This document shows positions 9,184-18,493 of a stretch of DNA of 59,433 nt, piece by piece. The stretch comes from Zoogloea sp. (GTDB taxonomy: Bacteria > Pseudomonadota > Gammaproteobacteria > Burkholderiales > Rhodocyclaceae). Numbering within the stretch: the stretch's first letter is position 1; each line of letters opens with the position of its first letter. The DNA lies in NCBI GenBank assembly GCA_016720685.1, contig JADKKC010000030.1, positions 1 through 59,433 on the forward strand, given 5' to 3'. The position numbers and the translations under genes are program-made. The notes beneath the pieces are model-generated. The model made no database searches. It was not told the origin of the DNA and saw only the letters and a program-made list of their open reading frames with translations.

Positions 9184-10584
9184 ATGAATCCTGACGCCTC
9201 TTCTGTTGTTTCTGCGTTTTTGCCGTGGCTCGTGGCCGCCCTCGTGTTGGTTTTTGCCGCGCTTGTATGGCTGGTGCTGCACATGGGGCGGCTGGGGCAG
9301 CGTGTCGATAGCCGCTTTGCCGAGCAGCATCTGCAGTTTGTAAGGGAATTGCAGGCCAGCTCCACGGCCGGCAGCGACCGGGTGATCGACCTCGTTGCCG
9401 GTGAGGTGGACAACCTGCGTGATCGCCTCGACGCGGAGCAGGCTGCGTCCCGGCATGCCCTCCAGCAACTGCATCTCGCGCTGCTGGGCCAGCTTGGCAG
9501 CCAGAAGGAGGAAATGACACTGCGTCTCGCCGATCTGGCCAACGCCTTTGCCGCCGGCCAGGAAAAGCTGCGCACCGAGATGCTGGCCGAAACGCTCAAA
9601 ACCTTGTCCGAACATGCCCGCGCCGACCGGGAGCTGCTGCAAAGCGGGCTCAAGAACGCCTCCGAGCAGCTCGGCAGCAGCATCGAGGCCATGAACCGCA
9701 CCGTGGGCGAGCGCCTGGAGGCGATCACCGGCCACGTGAACCTGCGCCTCGACGAGGGCTTTCGCAAGACCAACGAAACCTTTACCAGCGTGATGGCGCG
9801 GCTGGCCACCATTGACGAAGCCCAGAAGAAAATCGGCGATCTGACCACCAACGTGGTGAGCCTGCAGGAGCTGCTCGGCGACAAGCGCGCCCGCGGAGCC
9901 TTCGGAGAAGTGCAGCTCGAAGCGCTGGTGCGCAACGCCTTGCCGCCCGAGAGCTTCGACTTCCAGTTCACCCTGCCCAACGGCACCCGCGCCGACTGCG
10001 TGCTGCGCCTGCCCGAGCCCACCGGCATGGTGGTGGTCGATTCGAAGTTTCCGCTCGAAAACTATCACCGCATGTTTGAAGGCGAGGTGGGTGATCTTGA
10101 GCGTCGCGCCGCGCAAACGGCGTTCAGAAACGACGTGAAGCGGCACGTGGATGCCATTGCCGGAAAATATATTCAGCCCGACGTTACCTCGGACGGCGCG
10201 GTGATGTTTGTGCCGGCCGAGGCCGTGTTCGCCGAGATTCACGCCTACCACGCCGAAGTGGTGGCCTACGCGATGACGCGCCGGGTGTGGATCGTGTCGC
10301 CCACCACGCTGATGGCGGTGCTCAACACCGCCCGTGCCGTGCTCAAGGACGTGGAAACCCGCAAGCAGATTCACGTCATCAAGGATGCCCTCGGCAAGCT
10401 CGCCAAGGATTTCAGCCGCTTCGACGAACGCATGCAGAAACTCGCCACCCACATCCGCCAGGCAGGCGAGGACGTGGCCGAGGTTCAGACTTCGTCGCGC
10501 AAGATCACGGCCCACTTCCAGCGCATCGAGGCTGCCCAGCTGGATGATTTGCCGGTCGCCCTGCCCGAGGCGCCGGCCGGCTGA
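9184..10584 (+). CDS. rmuC: DNA recombination protein RmuC
   Basis: The 466-residue protein has a single N-terminal membrane anchor (about residues 10-33) and a long coiled coil (about 40-190). The RmuC domain follows (about 190-440), with segments such as RGAFGEVQLE, VDSKFPLENY and MFVPAEAVFAEI. RmuC limits recombination at inverted repeats and has a predicted restriction-endonuclease-like fold. The ATG at 9184 is chosen because the membrane anchor follows it; no strong Shine-Dalgarno is seen. It lies 26 bases downstream of the permease gene and is followed at once by a hairpin that could end transcription. Confidence 0.92.
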   Translation: MNPDASSVVSAFLPWLVAALVLVFAALVWLVLHMGRLGQRVDSRFAEQHLQFVRELQASSTAGSDRVIDLVAGEVDNLRDRLDAEQAASRHALQQLHLALLGQLGSQKEEMTLRLADLANAFAAGQEKLRTEMLAETLKTLSEHARADRELLQSGLKNASEQLGSSIEAMNRTVGERLEAITGHVNLRLDEGFRKTNETFTSVMARLATIDEAQKKIGDLTTNVVSLQELLGDKRARGAFGEVQLEALVRNALPPESFDFQFTLPNGTRADCVLRLPEPTGMVVVDSKFPLENYHRMFEGEVGDLERRAAQTAFRNDVKRHVDAIAGKYIQPDVTSDGAVMFVPAEAVFAEIHAYHAEVVAYAMTRRVWIVSPTTLMAVLNTARAVLKDVETRKQIHVIKDALGKLAKDFSRFDERMQKLATHIRQAGEDVAEVQTSSRKITAHFQRIEAAQLDDLPVALPEAPAG

Positions 10585-10585
10585 G

Positions 10586-10606
10586 CGGGTCGGCTCTACC
10601 GACCCG
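10586..10606 (+). terminator. Hairpin directly after rmuC
   Basis: Perfect 8-bp arms CGGGTCGG (10586-10593) and CCGACCCG (10599-10606) enclose a 5-base loop, one base after the rmuC stop. There is no T tract, so it is a weak intrinsic terminator or an mRNA 3' stabiliser. Confidence 0.5.
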
Positions 10607-10921
10607 TCGCGGAATCAAGATGGGCACCAGATGGCTTGTTCACGCTGGCGGGGCAGATGCATCTGTGTTGCCTGGTTCGCCCTTTTCGTGTCCTTCCTGC
10701 TGACCCGGCTCTGCCTCTACGTTTCGACAAGCCTGGAGCGAACGGGGAGTGGATATTTACTGCGATGAGATTCAGCGAAAAAAGGTAGGCGCGCTTTTAA
10801 CCGAAGCACGTCTTTCCGGGTTCAGCTTCGCGGCCCCGGAATGACGGACTGAGGCTTATTGCCAATCAGGAGTTTTCTTGCCCACGGGAGCGGGTGAGGC
10901 GTAGCCCGGCCCTGGGGGGGC
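10607..10921. other. Intergenic region with no supported feature
   Basis: About 315 bases lie between the rmuC hairpin and the converging GT39 gene. A 45-codon hydrophobic frame at 10631-10768 has no ribosome-binding site and no recognisable family. I see no RNA gene, repeat or convincing promoter here. Confidence 0.5.
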
Positions 10922-12372
10922 TCAGTAGCCCTTGAAATCCTTCAGCAGGAACACATACACCTCCCGCCGGAAATCCTTGTGTATGGGCACGACGACCTTG
11001 CCGAGCAGCTCGCTGGAGGCGAAGCGCTCGGCGATGGCCGGGATTGCCGCCTGGCGGCCAACGTAGATCACGTCACGGCCGCGCTTGTCGGCGAGGGTGG
11101 TGACGATCTCGTAGTGGTCGCGGGGGGGCGTCCGGGGTTCCAGGCCGCGTATTCCGCGGGGTGAAGGCGGTAGACGAGGTGGGCGATGATCTCGCGATCT
11201 TCGCCGACGAGGATCGTTCCGGGGTGTTCGGCCAGGAGGGGCGCAACGCCGTCGGCGAGGTTGATCCAGCCGCGGGCGCGCTTGTAGGGGTCGTTCTTGG
11301 CGGTCAGCTCGATGCCTGTTGCGCGGGCGATGTCGGGCCAGTGATAGGCCGCCAGTGACGCGACGAGGTTGACCACCACGCCAGCCACCACCCAGCGCCG
11401 CTTGTCGGCGAGGAACACGGCCGGCACCAGCAGGCACGAGGCGACGAAGATCGGCGCTGCCCAGTTACCGTTGGCGCGGCCGGTGAGCGCCTGGGCGCTC
11501 ACGAGCAGCAGCAGCGGCACGATGAAAATCAGCAGCGTGCGATGGGCGCGCTCGCGCCACAGCTTGCGGGATCGGAGCAGCGCCCAGCCCAGCAGTACGC
11601 CGAGCAGCGGGCCGAAGGACAACCATTGGGCGCCGATGAACTCGCCGAGCTGGGCCGGGTGCCAGCCGCGCTCGCCGTGCCCGACACGGGTGATTTCGGC
11701 GGTGTGGCGGAAAGTCGGGAAATCGTGGGTCCAGTTCCAGTACAGGTTGGGGGCCAGGATGGCAACGGCGAGCAGTACCGCCACCCACGGCTGGGGGCGG
11801 GCCAGCCAGCGCCGGTGACGCGGGTCGAGAATGACCAGCAGCAGCGCCGATGGCAGGAAGGCCGCCATCGTGTACTTGGACATCAGGCCGATGCCGATGA
11901 GCGTTCCGCAGGCCAGCCAGTTGGCCCAGCCTTCCCGTTCGAGTGCGCGCAGCAAAAACAGCAGTGCCAGCGACCAGCACAGCAGCAGCGGCGCGTCGGT
12001 GGACACGAAAAGCCCGAGCGCCGCCACCAGCGGCATCGACATGAAGGCGAGGCCGGCCCAGAAGCCGACCCGCGTCGAGTAAAGGCGCGTGCCGAGGGCG
12101 TACAGCGCGAAGGCGGTGGCCGGGTAGATCAGGAGCGAGGGCAGCTTGATGGCGATGATGCCGTTGCCAAGCAGCGCGGTGCTGGCGGCGATGAGCGCGG
12201 CAATCACCGGGGGCTTGGAGAAGTAGCCCCAGTCCAGCGCCTGCGACCAGCCCCAGTAATAGGCCTCGTCCACGTAGAGGTCGATGCCCAGGTGGCGGAT
12301 CACCCACAGCCGGTAGGCGGTGAGCAGCGCGGCGATGATGGCAAGAAGCGGGGCGTAGCTGCGTTCGGTCAT
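10922..12372 (-). pseudogene. ArnT-like GT39 glycosyltransferase, interrupted by one frameshift
   Basis: The first 416 or so codons from the ATG at 12372 encode a polytopic membrane protein with the GT39 signature YVDEAYYWGWS near residues 33-43 and many hydrophobic segments. These enzymes move a sugar from a polyprenyl-phosphate donor to an envelope acceptor. The frame is lost at a run of seven G (11122-11128). Adding one base restores NPGRPPRDHYEIVT and a soluble C-terminal domain ending FLLKDFKGY at 10922, giving about 483 residues. A homopolymer error is the likely cause, so the gene may be intact in the organism. Its start overlaps the stop of the next GT39 gene by 4 bases (ATGA). Confidence 0.85.
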
Positions 12373-13940
12373 GGCTTGAGCTTCACAAGGGCCACGCCGC
12401 CTTCCCGGAACAGGGTTTCGACCGGAGCGTCGGGGGCCAGGCGGTCGATGCGGGTGAGCGCCATCTGCCCGGGTTGCGGGTCGCCCTTGAGCGTGACGGC
12501 CTGACGGTAGACGCTGAAGCTGGGTGCCGTTGTGAAGCGCCAGAACACGACGTCACCACCCAGTTCGCGCGCCGCGAGCGCAGCCCGTTTGACGGGGCCC
12601 TGGGCCAGTTCGCCCGCATAGGGCACGACAACGCCGGCCAGCAGGCCGACCTGCACGGCGGCGGTGACCACCAGCCGGGCCAGCACGGGCACCCGCGGGA
12701 AGAACACGAAGCAGACCCACGCCACGAAAACCCCGATGGTGCTTGCGATGTAGAAGGTATCGGCGGTTTCGAGAGCGCGGCCCAGCTGGGCACGATAAAA
12801 GCCGTCGCCCAGCGTGCTTTGGGCCAGCGCGTCGAAAAGGGTGGGCAGAAGCGCGAAGAGCACAAACAGCAGCCCCGGCAGGATCAGGTGCGGCCAGGCA
12901 CGCCGGGCCGACCGGGCCTGAAGCCCGATCAGGATGAACAGCGGGGTGCAGCCGTACAGCACGTAGTGAGGCAACTTGGTGCCAGAGAGCGAGAAAAAGC
13001 CCAGCACGAAGGCGAACCACAGCCACAGGAAGCGTTGCAGCGGATCACCGAAGCCTGCGCGAATCCTGCCGAGGGCCGCGATGAACAGCCCGCTCCAGGG
13101 CAGCAGCAGGAGTGGCACGGCGAGCAGGTAGTAAAAAGCGCTGCCGCCGTGGCCCTCCAGCGAGCCGGAAAAGCGCTGGACGTTGTGGCGCAGGATGAAG
13201 CCGTCGATGAAGTCCTGTCCGTGGCGCATGTAGGCGTAGGCGTACCAGGGCGTGACGATGGCGATCAGGATGAGGAGGCCGAGGGGGTTGAAGACCATCC
13301 GCAGCCAGCGCATCCATTCGCCGCGGCTGGCGCAGTAGAGCAGGCTGACGGCGCCGGGCACGACCAGTGCCACCGGGCCTTTGGTCAGGGCGCCCAGGCC
13401 GATCCAGACGAAGGCGCGCAGCAGCGGGGCACGCTGCCCGCTTTCAAGGTGGCGCCAGACGTCGAAAAGCGTGAGTGCGAGCAGGCAGTTGAGCAGGCCG
13501 TCGGCCGTGGCGGCGCGGCCGATGGCGAAGGGGCCGAGGGCGGTGCTGGCGACGGCCAGGGCGATCAACGCGCTGTCTTCGCCAAAGCGTTTGCGGGCAA
13601 AGAAGTAGGTTGCGTAGCTCCAGGCGATTGCTGCCAGTGCGGATGGCAGGCGAAACGCCCACTCGACCCAGTCGGTGCCGCCGAAAATCAGGTAGCCGAT
13701 GGACTGCAGCCAGTAGATGAAGATCGGCTTGTCGAAGCGGGGGGCCCCGTTGAGATAGGTGAACAAGAAGTCACCGCGCTCGAACATCTCCCGCGTGGCT
13801 TCGGAGAAGGCGCCTTCGTCCACGTCGAACAGCGGCGCGCCGCCGAGCCGGAGCAGGAAGGCGAACAGGGGCAGGGCGAGGATCAGGAGGCGGAGCGGGC
13901 TGCCCGCCAGCCGCCCGTGGGTGGATGAATATCCGGTCAT
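12369..13940 (-). CDS. ArnT-like GT39 membrane glycosyltransferase
   Basis: The 523-residue polytopic membrane protein begins with a transmembrane segment (about residues 15-32) and has the GT39/ArnT catalytic loop FDVDEGAFSEATREM near residues 38-52, followed by RFDKPIFIYWLQ. About ten or more further hydrophobic segments follow, then a short periplasmic C-terminal domain. Family members transfer a sugar such as 4-amino-4-deoxyarabinose from undecaprenyl phosphate to lipid A or a related acceptor. It sits between a second GT39 gene (4-base overlap) and a GT2 gene that could charge the polyprenyl carrier. The exact sugar and acceptor cannot be read from the sequence. Confidence 0.88.
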   Translation of the reverse strand: MTGYSSTHGRLAGSPLRLLILALPLFAFLLRLGGAPLFDVDEGAFSEATREMFERGDFLFTYLNGAPRFDKPIFIYWLQSIGYLIFGGTDWVEWAFRLPSALAAIAWSYATYFFARKRFGEDSALIALAVASTALGPFAIGRAATADGLLNCLLALTLFDVWRHLESGQRAPLLRAFVWIGLGALTKGPVALVVPGAVSLLYCASRGEWMRWLRMVFNPLGLLILIAIVTPWYAYAYMRHGQDFIDGFILRHNVQRFSGSLEGHGGSAFYYLLAVPLLLLPWSGLFIAALGRIRAGFGDPLQRFLWLWFAFVLGFFSLSGTKLPHYVLYGCTPLFILIGLQARSARRAWPHLILPGLLFVLFALLPTLFDALAQSTLGDGFYRAQLGRALETADTFYIASTIGVFVAWVCFVFFPRVPVLARLVVTAAVQVGLLAGVVVPYAGELAQGPVKRAALAARELGGDVVFWRFTTAPSFSVYRQAVTLKGDPQPGQMALTRIDRLAPDAPVETLFREGGVALVKLKP

Positions 13941-13955
13941 GGGCGGCCCGAGGGG

Positions 13956-15023
13956 TTAGCTGGCGCTTTTGCCGTTGGTGGAATGCCAGCCCTGGCCGTC
14001 GGTGAGCGCAGCGGTTTCGCGGGCGACGTAAGCCTGGCTCTGGCCGGATTCAAAGTAAACGCGGGTCAGGAGTTCGGCCAGCACACCGGAGGTGACCATC
14101 TGCACGCCGGCGATGACGAAGAAGAAGCCGCCGAAGAACATCGGCCGGGTGCCGATGGAGGCGCCGGTGAACAGCTTGAGGCCGGTGAGATAGGTGAGGA
14201 TCAGGATGCCCAGTGCGCCCAGGGCCAGGCCGATGCCGCCGAAGAAGTGGCCCGGGCGGGTGCGGAAGCGCATGAAGAAGTAGACGAAGATCAGGTCGAG
14301 GATGACCCGGAAGGTGCGCGAGATGCCGTACTTGGATTCGCCGAACATGCGGGCGTGGTGGGTGACTTCTTCCTGGGCGATCTTGCGCGGGGTGGTGACC
14401 GTGGCCAGCCACGCCGGGATGAAGCGGTGCATTTCGCCATACAGGCGGACACTCTTGATCGCGGTGGCGCGGAAGGCCTTCAGCGAACAGCCGTAGTCCT
14501 GCAGGTGAACGCCGGTGATGCGGGCGATCAGGCGGTTGGCGATCTTGGAGGGAATCTTGCGCAGGATCATCCCGTCCTTGCGGTTCTTGCGCCAGCCGGC
14601 AACCAGGTCGAGGTCTTCGCGCAGCAGGCGGCCGACCATGCGCGGGATGTCGATGGGGTCGTTCTGCAGGTCGCCGTCCATGGTCACGATGACGTCGCCG
14701 CGCGCAGCGTCAAGGCCGGCCTGCATCGCGGCGGTCTGCTTGAAATTGCGCATCAGCGCGACGATGCGCACGTGAGGGCCGTAGCGCAGCGCGGCTTTTT
14801 CGAGGTTGGGAACGGTGTTGTCGGAGCTGCCGTCGTCGACGATCACCACTTCCCACGGATAGGGGTAGGGATTGAGGGCCAGGTGGATGCGCTCGAGGAG
14901 CGGGTCGACGTTGTCTTCCTCGTTGTAGAGCGGTACCACCACCGACAGGCGGTGGGGCGGCAGGTCGGCCGGAATTTGCGGCGTGGCCGGCGGAAGCGGG
15001 GAGAGCTGGGTGGCTTGGGTCAT
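13956..15023 (-). CDS. Polyprenyl-phosphate glycosyltransferase, GT2 (ArnC/DPMS-like)
   Basis: The 355-residue protein has a cytoplasmic GT2 domain (about residues 24-245) with LSVVVPLYNEEDNVDPL at the N-terminus, VDDGSSDNT and the metal-binding VTMDGDLQNDP. Two C-terminal transmembrane segments follow, near 250-300. This is the layout of enzymes that attach a sugar from a nucleotide donor to undecaprenyl phosphate on the cytoplasmic face. The next genes downstream are two GT39 enzymes that use such lipid-linked donors, so a donor-supply role is likely. It lies 5 bases after the flippase-like gene on the same strand. Confidence 0.9.
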   Translation of the reverse strand: MTQATQLSPLPPATPQIPADLPPHRLSVVVPLYNEEDNVDPLLERIHLALNPYPYPWEVVIVDDGSSDNTVPNLEKAALRYGPHVRIVALMRNFKQTAAMQAGLDAARGDVIVTMDGDLQNDPIDIPRMVGRLLREDLDLVAGWRKNRKDGMILRKIPSKIANRLIARITGVHLQDYGCSLKAFRATAIKSVRLYGEMHRFIPAWLATVTTPRKIAQEEVTHHARMFGESKYGISRTFRVILDLIFVYFFMRFRTRPGHFFGGIGLALGALGILILTYLTGLKLFTGASIGTRPMFFGGFFFVIAGVQMVTSGVLAELLTRVYFESGQSQAYVARETAALTDGQGWHSTNGKSAS

Positions 15024-15028
15024 GATGG

Positions 15029-16000
15029 CTATTCTGCAGAGGATCGGGTGGGCGCCCCGTCAGCGGCGGACGAGGCGGATTGTATGTCGGACGGGGCCGT
15101 GCCGGTCGTTTCCCGCGCGGTGGCTGAGGGGAAAAGCCAGGCAATGGCGCCGGAGCTGACCGCGCAGGCGATCACGAAAAGGTGAAGGGCAAGGGCCGCC
15201 TGGAGGCCGCTGGCGAGGGCGACGCCGCTGGGCAGCATGGCTGCGGCGGCGCCGGCTTCGTAGGTGCCGAAGCCGGCTACGCCCTGAATCGGCAGGATCG
15301 CGGCGAGTTCGGCTCCGAGGGCGCCGGCCGCGCCCACGTTGGCGGCGGCAGGAATCAGCGCTGCCAGCAGGCCCGCCTGGGCGGCGAGTTTCACCGTCCA
15401 GTTGGCAAGTGTCCATACCCAGCCGTAACGGGCGTGGCGGGTGCTTTCGGCAAAGGCGTCACGCACCTTGGCGAATTTTGCGGTAAAGCCGCTACCCTCG
15501 GCCCAGGCATGCGGGGCTCGCGCCCAGCGGGGCAGCCACCAGGCGATGGCGACGACGCCGAGCACCGCGGCGGCCTTGAGCGCCGGATGCAGGCCCGGCC
15601 AGACGATGGCCGCCAGTGCCATGACGACGAAGGCGTCCTGCAGGCGAAACCAGAACAGCGAGGCGATGGCCCGTGGCAGCGGAACGCCGAAATTCTTGCG
15701 CAACAGCAGCGGAAAGGCCGCTTCACCGCCACGGAATGGCACGACGTTGATCATTGCGTTGTGGATCAGCGTGATGCGCAGGCAGGTGCCGAAACGTCCG
15801 CTGGCCTGGGCGCGGAACTCGTCGAAGATGCGCAGCGCGCGCAGCAGGTAGGAAAGCCCGAAACCTGCGGCGGCCAGGCCCAGCGTGAGGCCGTCGAGGC
15901 GGGCGAAGACTTCGCCCAGCCCGCGCCAGCGTCCGTCTGCCATCAGCCAGGCGAGAAGACCGGCCGAGACGGCGACGGCAAGGATGCGCTTGATGTTCAT
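15029..16000 (-). CDS. Flippase-like membrane protein, lysylphosphatidylglycerol synthase TM domain (UPF0104)
   Basis: The 323-residue protein is almost wholly hydrophobic with about eight transmembrane segments. It carries the family pattern SYLLRALRI near residues 49-57, NVVPFRGGEAAFPLLLRK near 83-100, and PIQGVAGFGTYEAG near 245-258. Proteins of this superfamily include the MprF membrane domain and Aas/AglD-type membrane proteins implicated in lipid translocation. Placed beside the GT2 and GT39 genes, it may flip or help channel the lipid-linked sugar; this is inference. The ATG at 16000 overlaps the stop of the PAP2 gene by one base (TGATG), so translation is probably coupled. Confidence 0.85.
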   Translation of the reverse strand: MNIKRILAVAVSAGLLAWLMADGRWRGLGEVFARLDGLTLGLAAAGFGLSYLLRALRIFDEFRAQASGRFGTCLRITLIHNAMINVVPFRGGEAAFPLLLRKNFGVPLPRAIASLFWFRLQDAFVVMALAAIVWPGLHPALKAAAVLGVVAIAWWLPRWARAPHAWAEGSGFTAKFAKVRDAFAESTRHARYGWVWTLANWTVKLAAQAGLLAALIPAAANVGAAGALGAELAAILPIQGVAGFGTYEAGAAAAMLPSGVALASGLQAALALHLFVIACAVSSGAIAWLFPSATARETTGTAPSDIQSASSAADGAPTRSSAE

Positions 16001-16848
16001 CAGCTGCGTTCCGGGTCGTTCATGAGGGCTGCGGCGGCGCCGCCAATGCCCCAGGCGGCCAGACCGATACGGTAGAGGTGCGCCTCGGGCTGGCCGATGT
16101 CGACGAAAAGCAGGGCCAGGCTGGTTGCGAGCGCGATGGTCGCCATGATCCGAATGCTCCGCGGCTCGGAGAACGCGGGCAGGCGAATCGACAGCCACAC
16201 GCCAATCGCGCCGGCCGTCCAGCCGCCGGCAGCGCCGGCAAGCACATCGAGAGGCCAGTGGGCGCCGACGGCAATCCGTGAAAAGGCCACGAGGCCGGCG
16301 AGGCCGAGGATGCCCGCCGCCGCCCGCCAGCGCGTGGCTGCCCTGGGCCAGGCCAGAATGAGTGCCGCGGCAACGACGAAGGCGGTGGTGGCATGGCCGG
16401 AGGGGAAGGCGTGGACGTAGAGCTTCTGGCCGATGAGGTTGAAGCTTCCCGGTTCCAGCACGCCGGCCGGCCGCATGATGTCGAAGTACTGCTTGCCGCC
16501 CTGGCTGAACAGCATGGCCAGCGGCGAGGCTAGAAATGCCGAGGCCAGCCAGCGCGGCTGGGTCTTGAGCGTAGGGGCGAGGAGGGCGAGGGCGCCCAGA
16601 ACCGAGCCGCCCAGCGTGATCGTGGCCCACAGGGCGGGCGGAAGGCTGCTGCCCGCGGCGTTGAGCTTGATGAACAACTGCGTGTTGCTGCCGCTCAGCG
16701 CCACCAGCAGAGCCAGGCCGGCAAGCAGCAATGCCGGCACAAGCGCCCAGGCGAGCGGGAAGGCTGCAGCTTCGCTGGCGGCCGGAAGGCTGTCGTTCGG
16801 AGCGGGAATGGACGGTCGACGCAAGGGAAGGGCGGGGCTGCGCGGCAA
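16000..16848 (-). CDS. PAP2-family membrane phosphatase
   Basis: The 282-residue membrane protein carries all three lipid-phosphatase signatures: K119-x6-R126-P127, P149-SGH152, and S190-R191-x5-H197-x3-D201. Six or so hydrophobic segments surround them, with the active site expected on the periplasmic side. Family members dephosphorylate undecaprenyl pyrophosphate, phosphatidylglycerophosphate or lipid A phosphates. Here it heads a minus-strand series with flippase-like, GT2 and GT39 genes, which suggests recycling of a polyprenyl carrier or preparation of an acceptor. The first 30 residues are Pro-rich and poorly conserved, so the true start could be slightly downstream. Confidence 0.88.
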   Translation of the reverse strand: MPRSPALPLRRPSIPAPNDSLPAASEAAAFPLAWALVPALLLAGLALLVALSGSNTQLFIKLNAAGSSLPPALWATITLGGSVLGALALLAPTLKTQPRWLASAFLASPLAMLFSQGGKQYFDIMRPAGVLEPGSFNLIGQKLYVHAFPSGHATTAFVVAAALILAWPRAATRWRAAAGILGLAGLVAFSRIAVGAHWPLDVLAGAAGGWTAGAIGVWLSIRLPAFSEPRSIRIMATIALATSLALLFVDIGQPEAHLYRIGLAAWGIGGAAAALMNDPERS

Positions 16849-16892
16849 AACCGCACAGTTTACCCGATTGTCTCCGGTCGTCGAAGCGGCCT

Positions 16893-18335
16893 TCAGGCGA
16901 CCTGTCCGGGGTCGGTCACTGAGGCCAGGTAGAGGCGGCGTTTGCCGGTGCGCTTGGCACGGTACATGGCTGCGTCGGCGGAGCGCAGCAGGCTGTCCTG
17001 GTCGGCACCGTCTTCGGGGGCGATGGCGAAGCCGATGCTGCCTCCGAGGCTGATGCTGTGCCCATGCACCATGAAAGCTTGATCGAATACTCCGAGCAGG
17101 CGCTCGCCGAGGAAGGCCAGACTGTCGCGGTTGCCCACGTCCGGGAACACGCCGACGAACTCGTCTCCGCCGGTGCGGGCGATCAGGTCGCGGATTCGCA
17201 GGGCGGCAGTGAAGCGCTGTGCGACCAGGACGAGGAGCTCGTCGCCGACGGCGTGGCCGTATGTGTCATTGACCGGCTTGAAACCGTCGAGGTCGATGAC
17301 GGCCACGCCGAGGATCAGGCCTTCCTGGTTGCAGCGGGCCAGCTCACGCTTGAAATGGCCCTCGAGAAAGCCCCGGTTGGGCAGTCCGGTGAGCGAGTCA
17401 TGGTGAGCCAGGTGCTGGAGACATTCGGCAGTCAGGTGGCGTGCGGTGACATCAAGCAGGGTGACGATACGCAGCGGGCCATTTTCGCTTTCGATGGTGC
17501 CAGGAATACGCTCGATTGCGAGGGGCAGCCCATCGGGGCGTTCTCCGGTCCAGACGCCATCGTTTTCTTTCAGGATGTCGCCAAGACGCCGCCCGCGCAG
17601 GTCACGGCGCGGGCGGCCGAGCATCCGGCAGGCGGCGCGGTTGGCGTCGGCGATCTTGTCGGTGCTGCCCAGGATGCAAACGCCGGCGCCGATCTGGTTC
17701 ATCATCGAACGCATCAGCCGGCCGGATCGCTCGAAGCGGCGCGTCTGGCGCAGCAGCAGGGTACCGATCGTGAGAAAGCCCGCCACGCAGCTGCCGATGG
17801 CGAGAACGACCAGCAACATGGCTTCGCGCCCGGCGATATCACGCTTTTCGGCCAGCAGGACGCCCAGTCCGCTCAGGGTCGCGGCGAGTGCCCGGAGTTC
17901 GTCGTTGGCCGCATCGGAACCCGGCTGGCGGGCGTTGAGCCGCGAGAAGCTGCTCCAGCGAACGATGGCATCCGTGAGTGCGAGGCGGGCATCGGTCGAT
18001 TCGACCGGTAGAAGGCGCGCTGCCGTGCTGTCCAGTGCATGGACGACTCCACCGGTGCGCAGGGTCTGCAGAACGCTGGTGAGCCAGGCGTGGTGCTGGG
18101 CAGGGAGGGCCGGGGGGGCGGCAACTTCTGTTCCGCTGCTGGCGCCCGAGCGGGAACTCAGGTGCCAGACCACCGTAGTGCTTTCGCGCACCAGGGCGAC
18201 CTGCTCGGCCAGCTGGTGCTGCTCGGTGTTGCGTTGGTAGGCGAAGGCCACGATCGCCATCTCGACTGCGCAAAAAGCCAGCGTGATGGCCCAGAAGCCG
18301 CGCGACGACAGGAGAAAGGCTCGACCGGACGGCAT
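16893..18335 (-). CDS. Membrane diguanylate cyclase with PAS and GGDEF domains
   Basis: The 480-residue protein has a transmembrane segment at about residues 14-33, a variable periplasmic region to about 170, and a second transmembrane segment at about 172-195. A PAS-like domain follows (about 205-300), then a GGDEF domain (about 305-470). The catalytic motif GGDEF is intact at 389-393, and the product-inhibition site RIRD (R380, D383) is correctly placed five residues upstream. It therefore probably makes cyclic di-GMP with feedback control in response to a periplasmic or redox cue. There is no EAL domain. It is divergent from purL and separated from the PAP2 gene by 44 bases. Confidence 0.93.
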   Translation of the reverse strand: MPSGRAFLLSSRGFWAITLAFCAVEMAIVAFAYQRNTEQHQLAEQVALVRESTTVVWHLSSRSGASSGTEVAAPPALPAQHHAWLTSVLQTLRTGGVVHALDSTAARLLPVESTDARLALTDAIVRWSSFSRLNARQPGSDAANDELRALAATLSGLGVLLAEKRDIAGREAMLLVVLAIGSCVAGFLTIGTLLLRQTRRFERSGRLMRSMMNQIGAGVCILGSTDKIADANRAACRMLGRPRRDLRGRRLGDILKENDGVWTGERPDGLPLAIERIPGTIESENGPLRIVTLLDVTARHLTAECLQHLAHHDSLTGLPNRGFLEGHFKRELARCNQEGLILGVAVIDLDGFKPVNDTYGHAVGDELLVLVAQRFTAALRIRDLIARTGGDEFVGVFPDVGNRDSLAFLGERLLGVFDQAFMVHGHSISLGGSIGFAIAPEDGADQDSLLRSADAAMYRAKRTGKRRLYLASVTDPGQVA

Positions 18336-18493
18336 GGCTCGCGATCCGCAAACAGTAGAATCGTGAATTATGTCATATAAGGACGCTGACTATTCTGGCA
18401 TATGACGCAGATGGCGGGCTCGTCCGGTTTTTGGGGCACGCTTGCAAGGTTGCGGCGCGGTGGCGTGAAAGGGTGGTCGGAGTGCGGATGGGG

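Noticed and set aside
10631..10768. 45-codon hydrophobic open frame between rmuC and the GT39 gene
   Set aside because: No ribosome-binding site, no family resemblance and isolated between converging genes.
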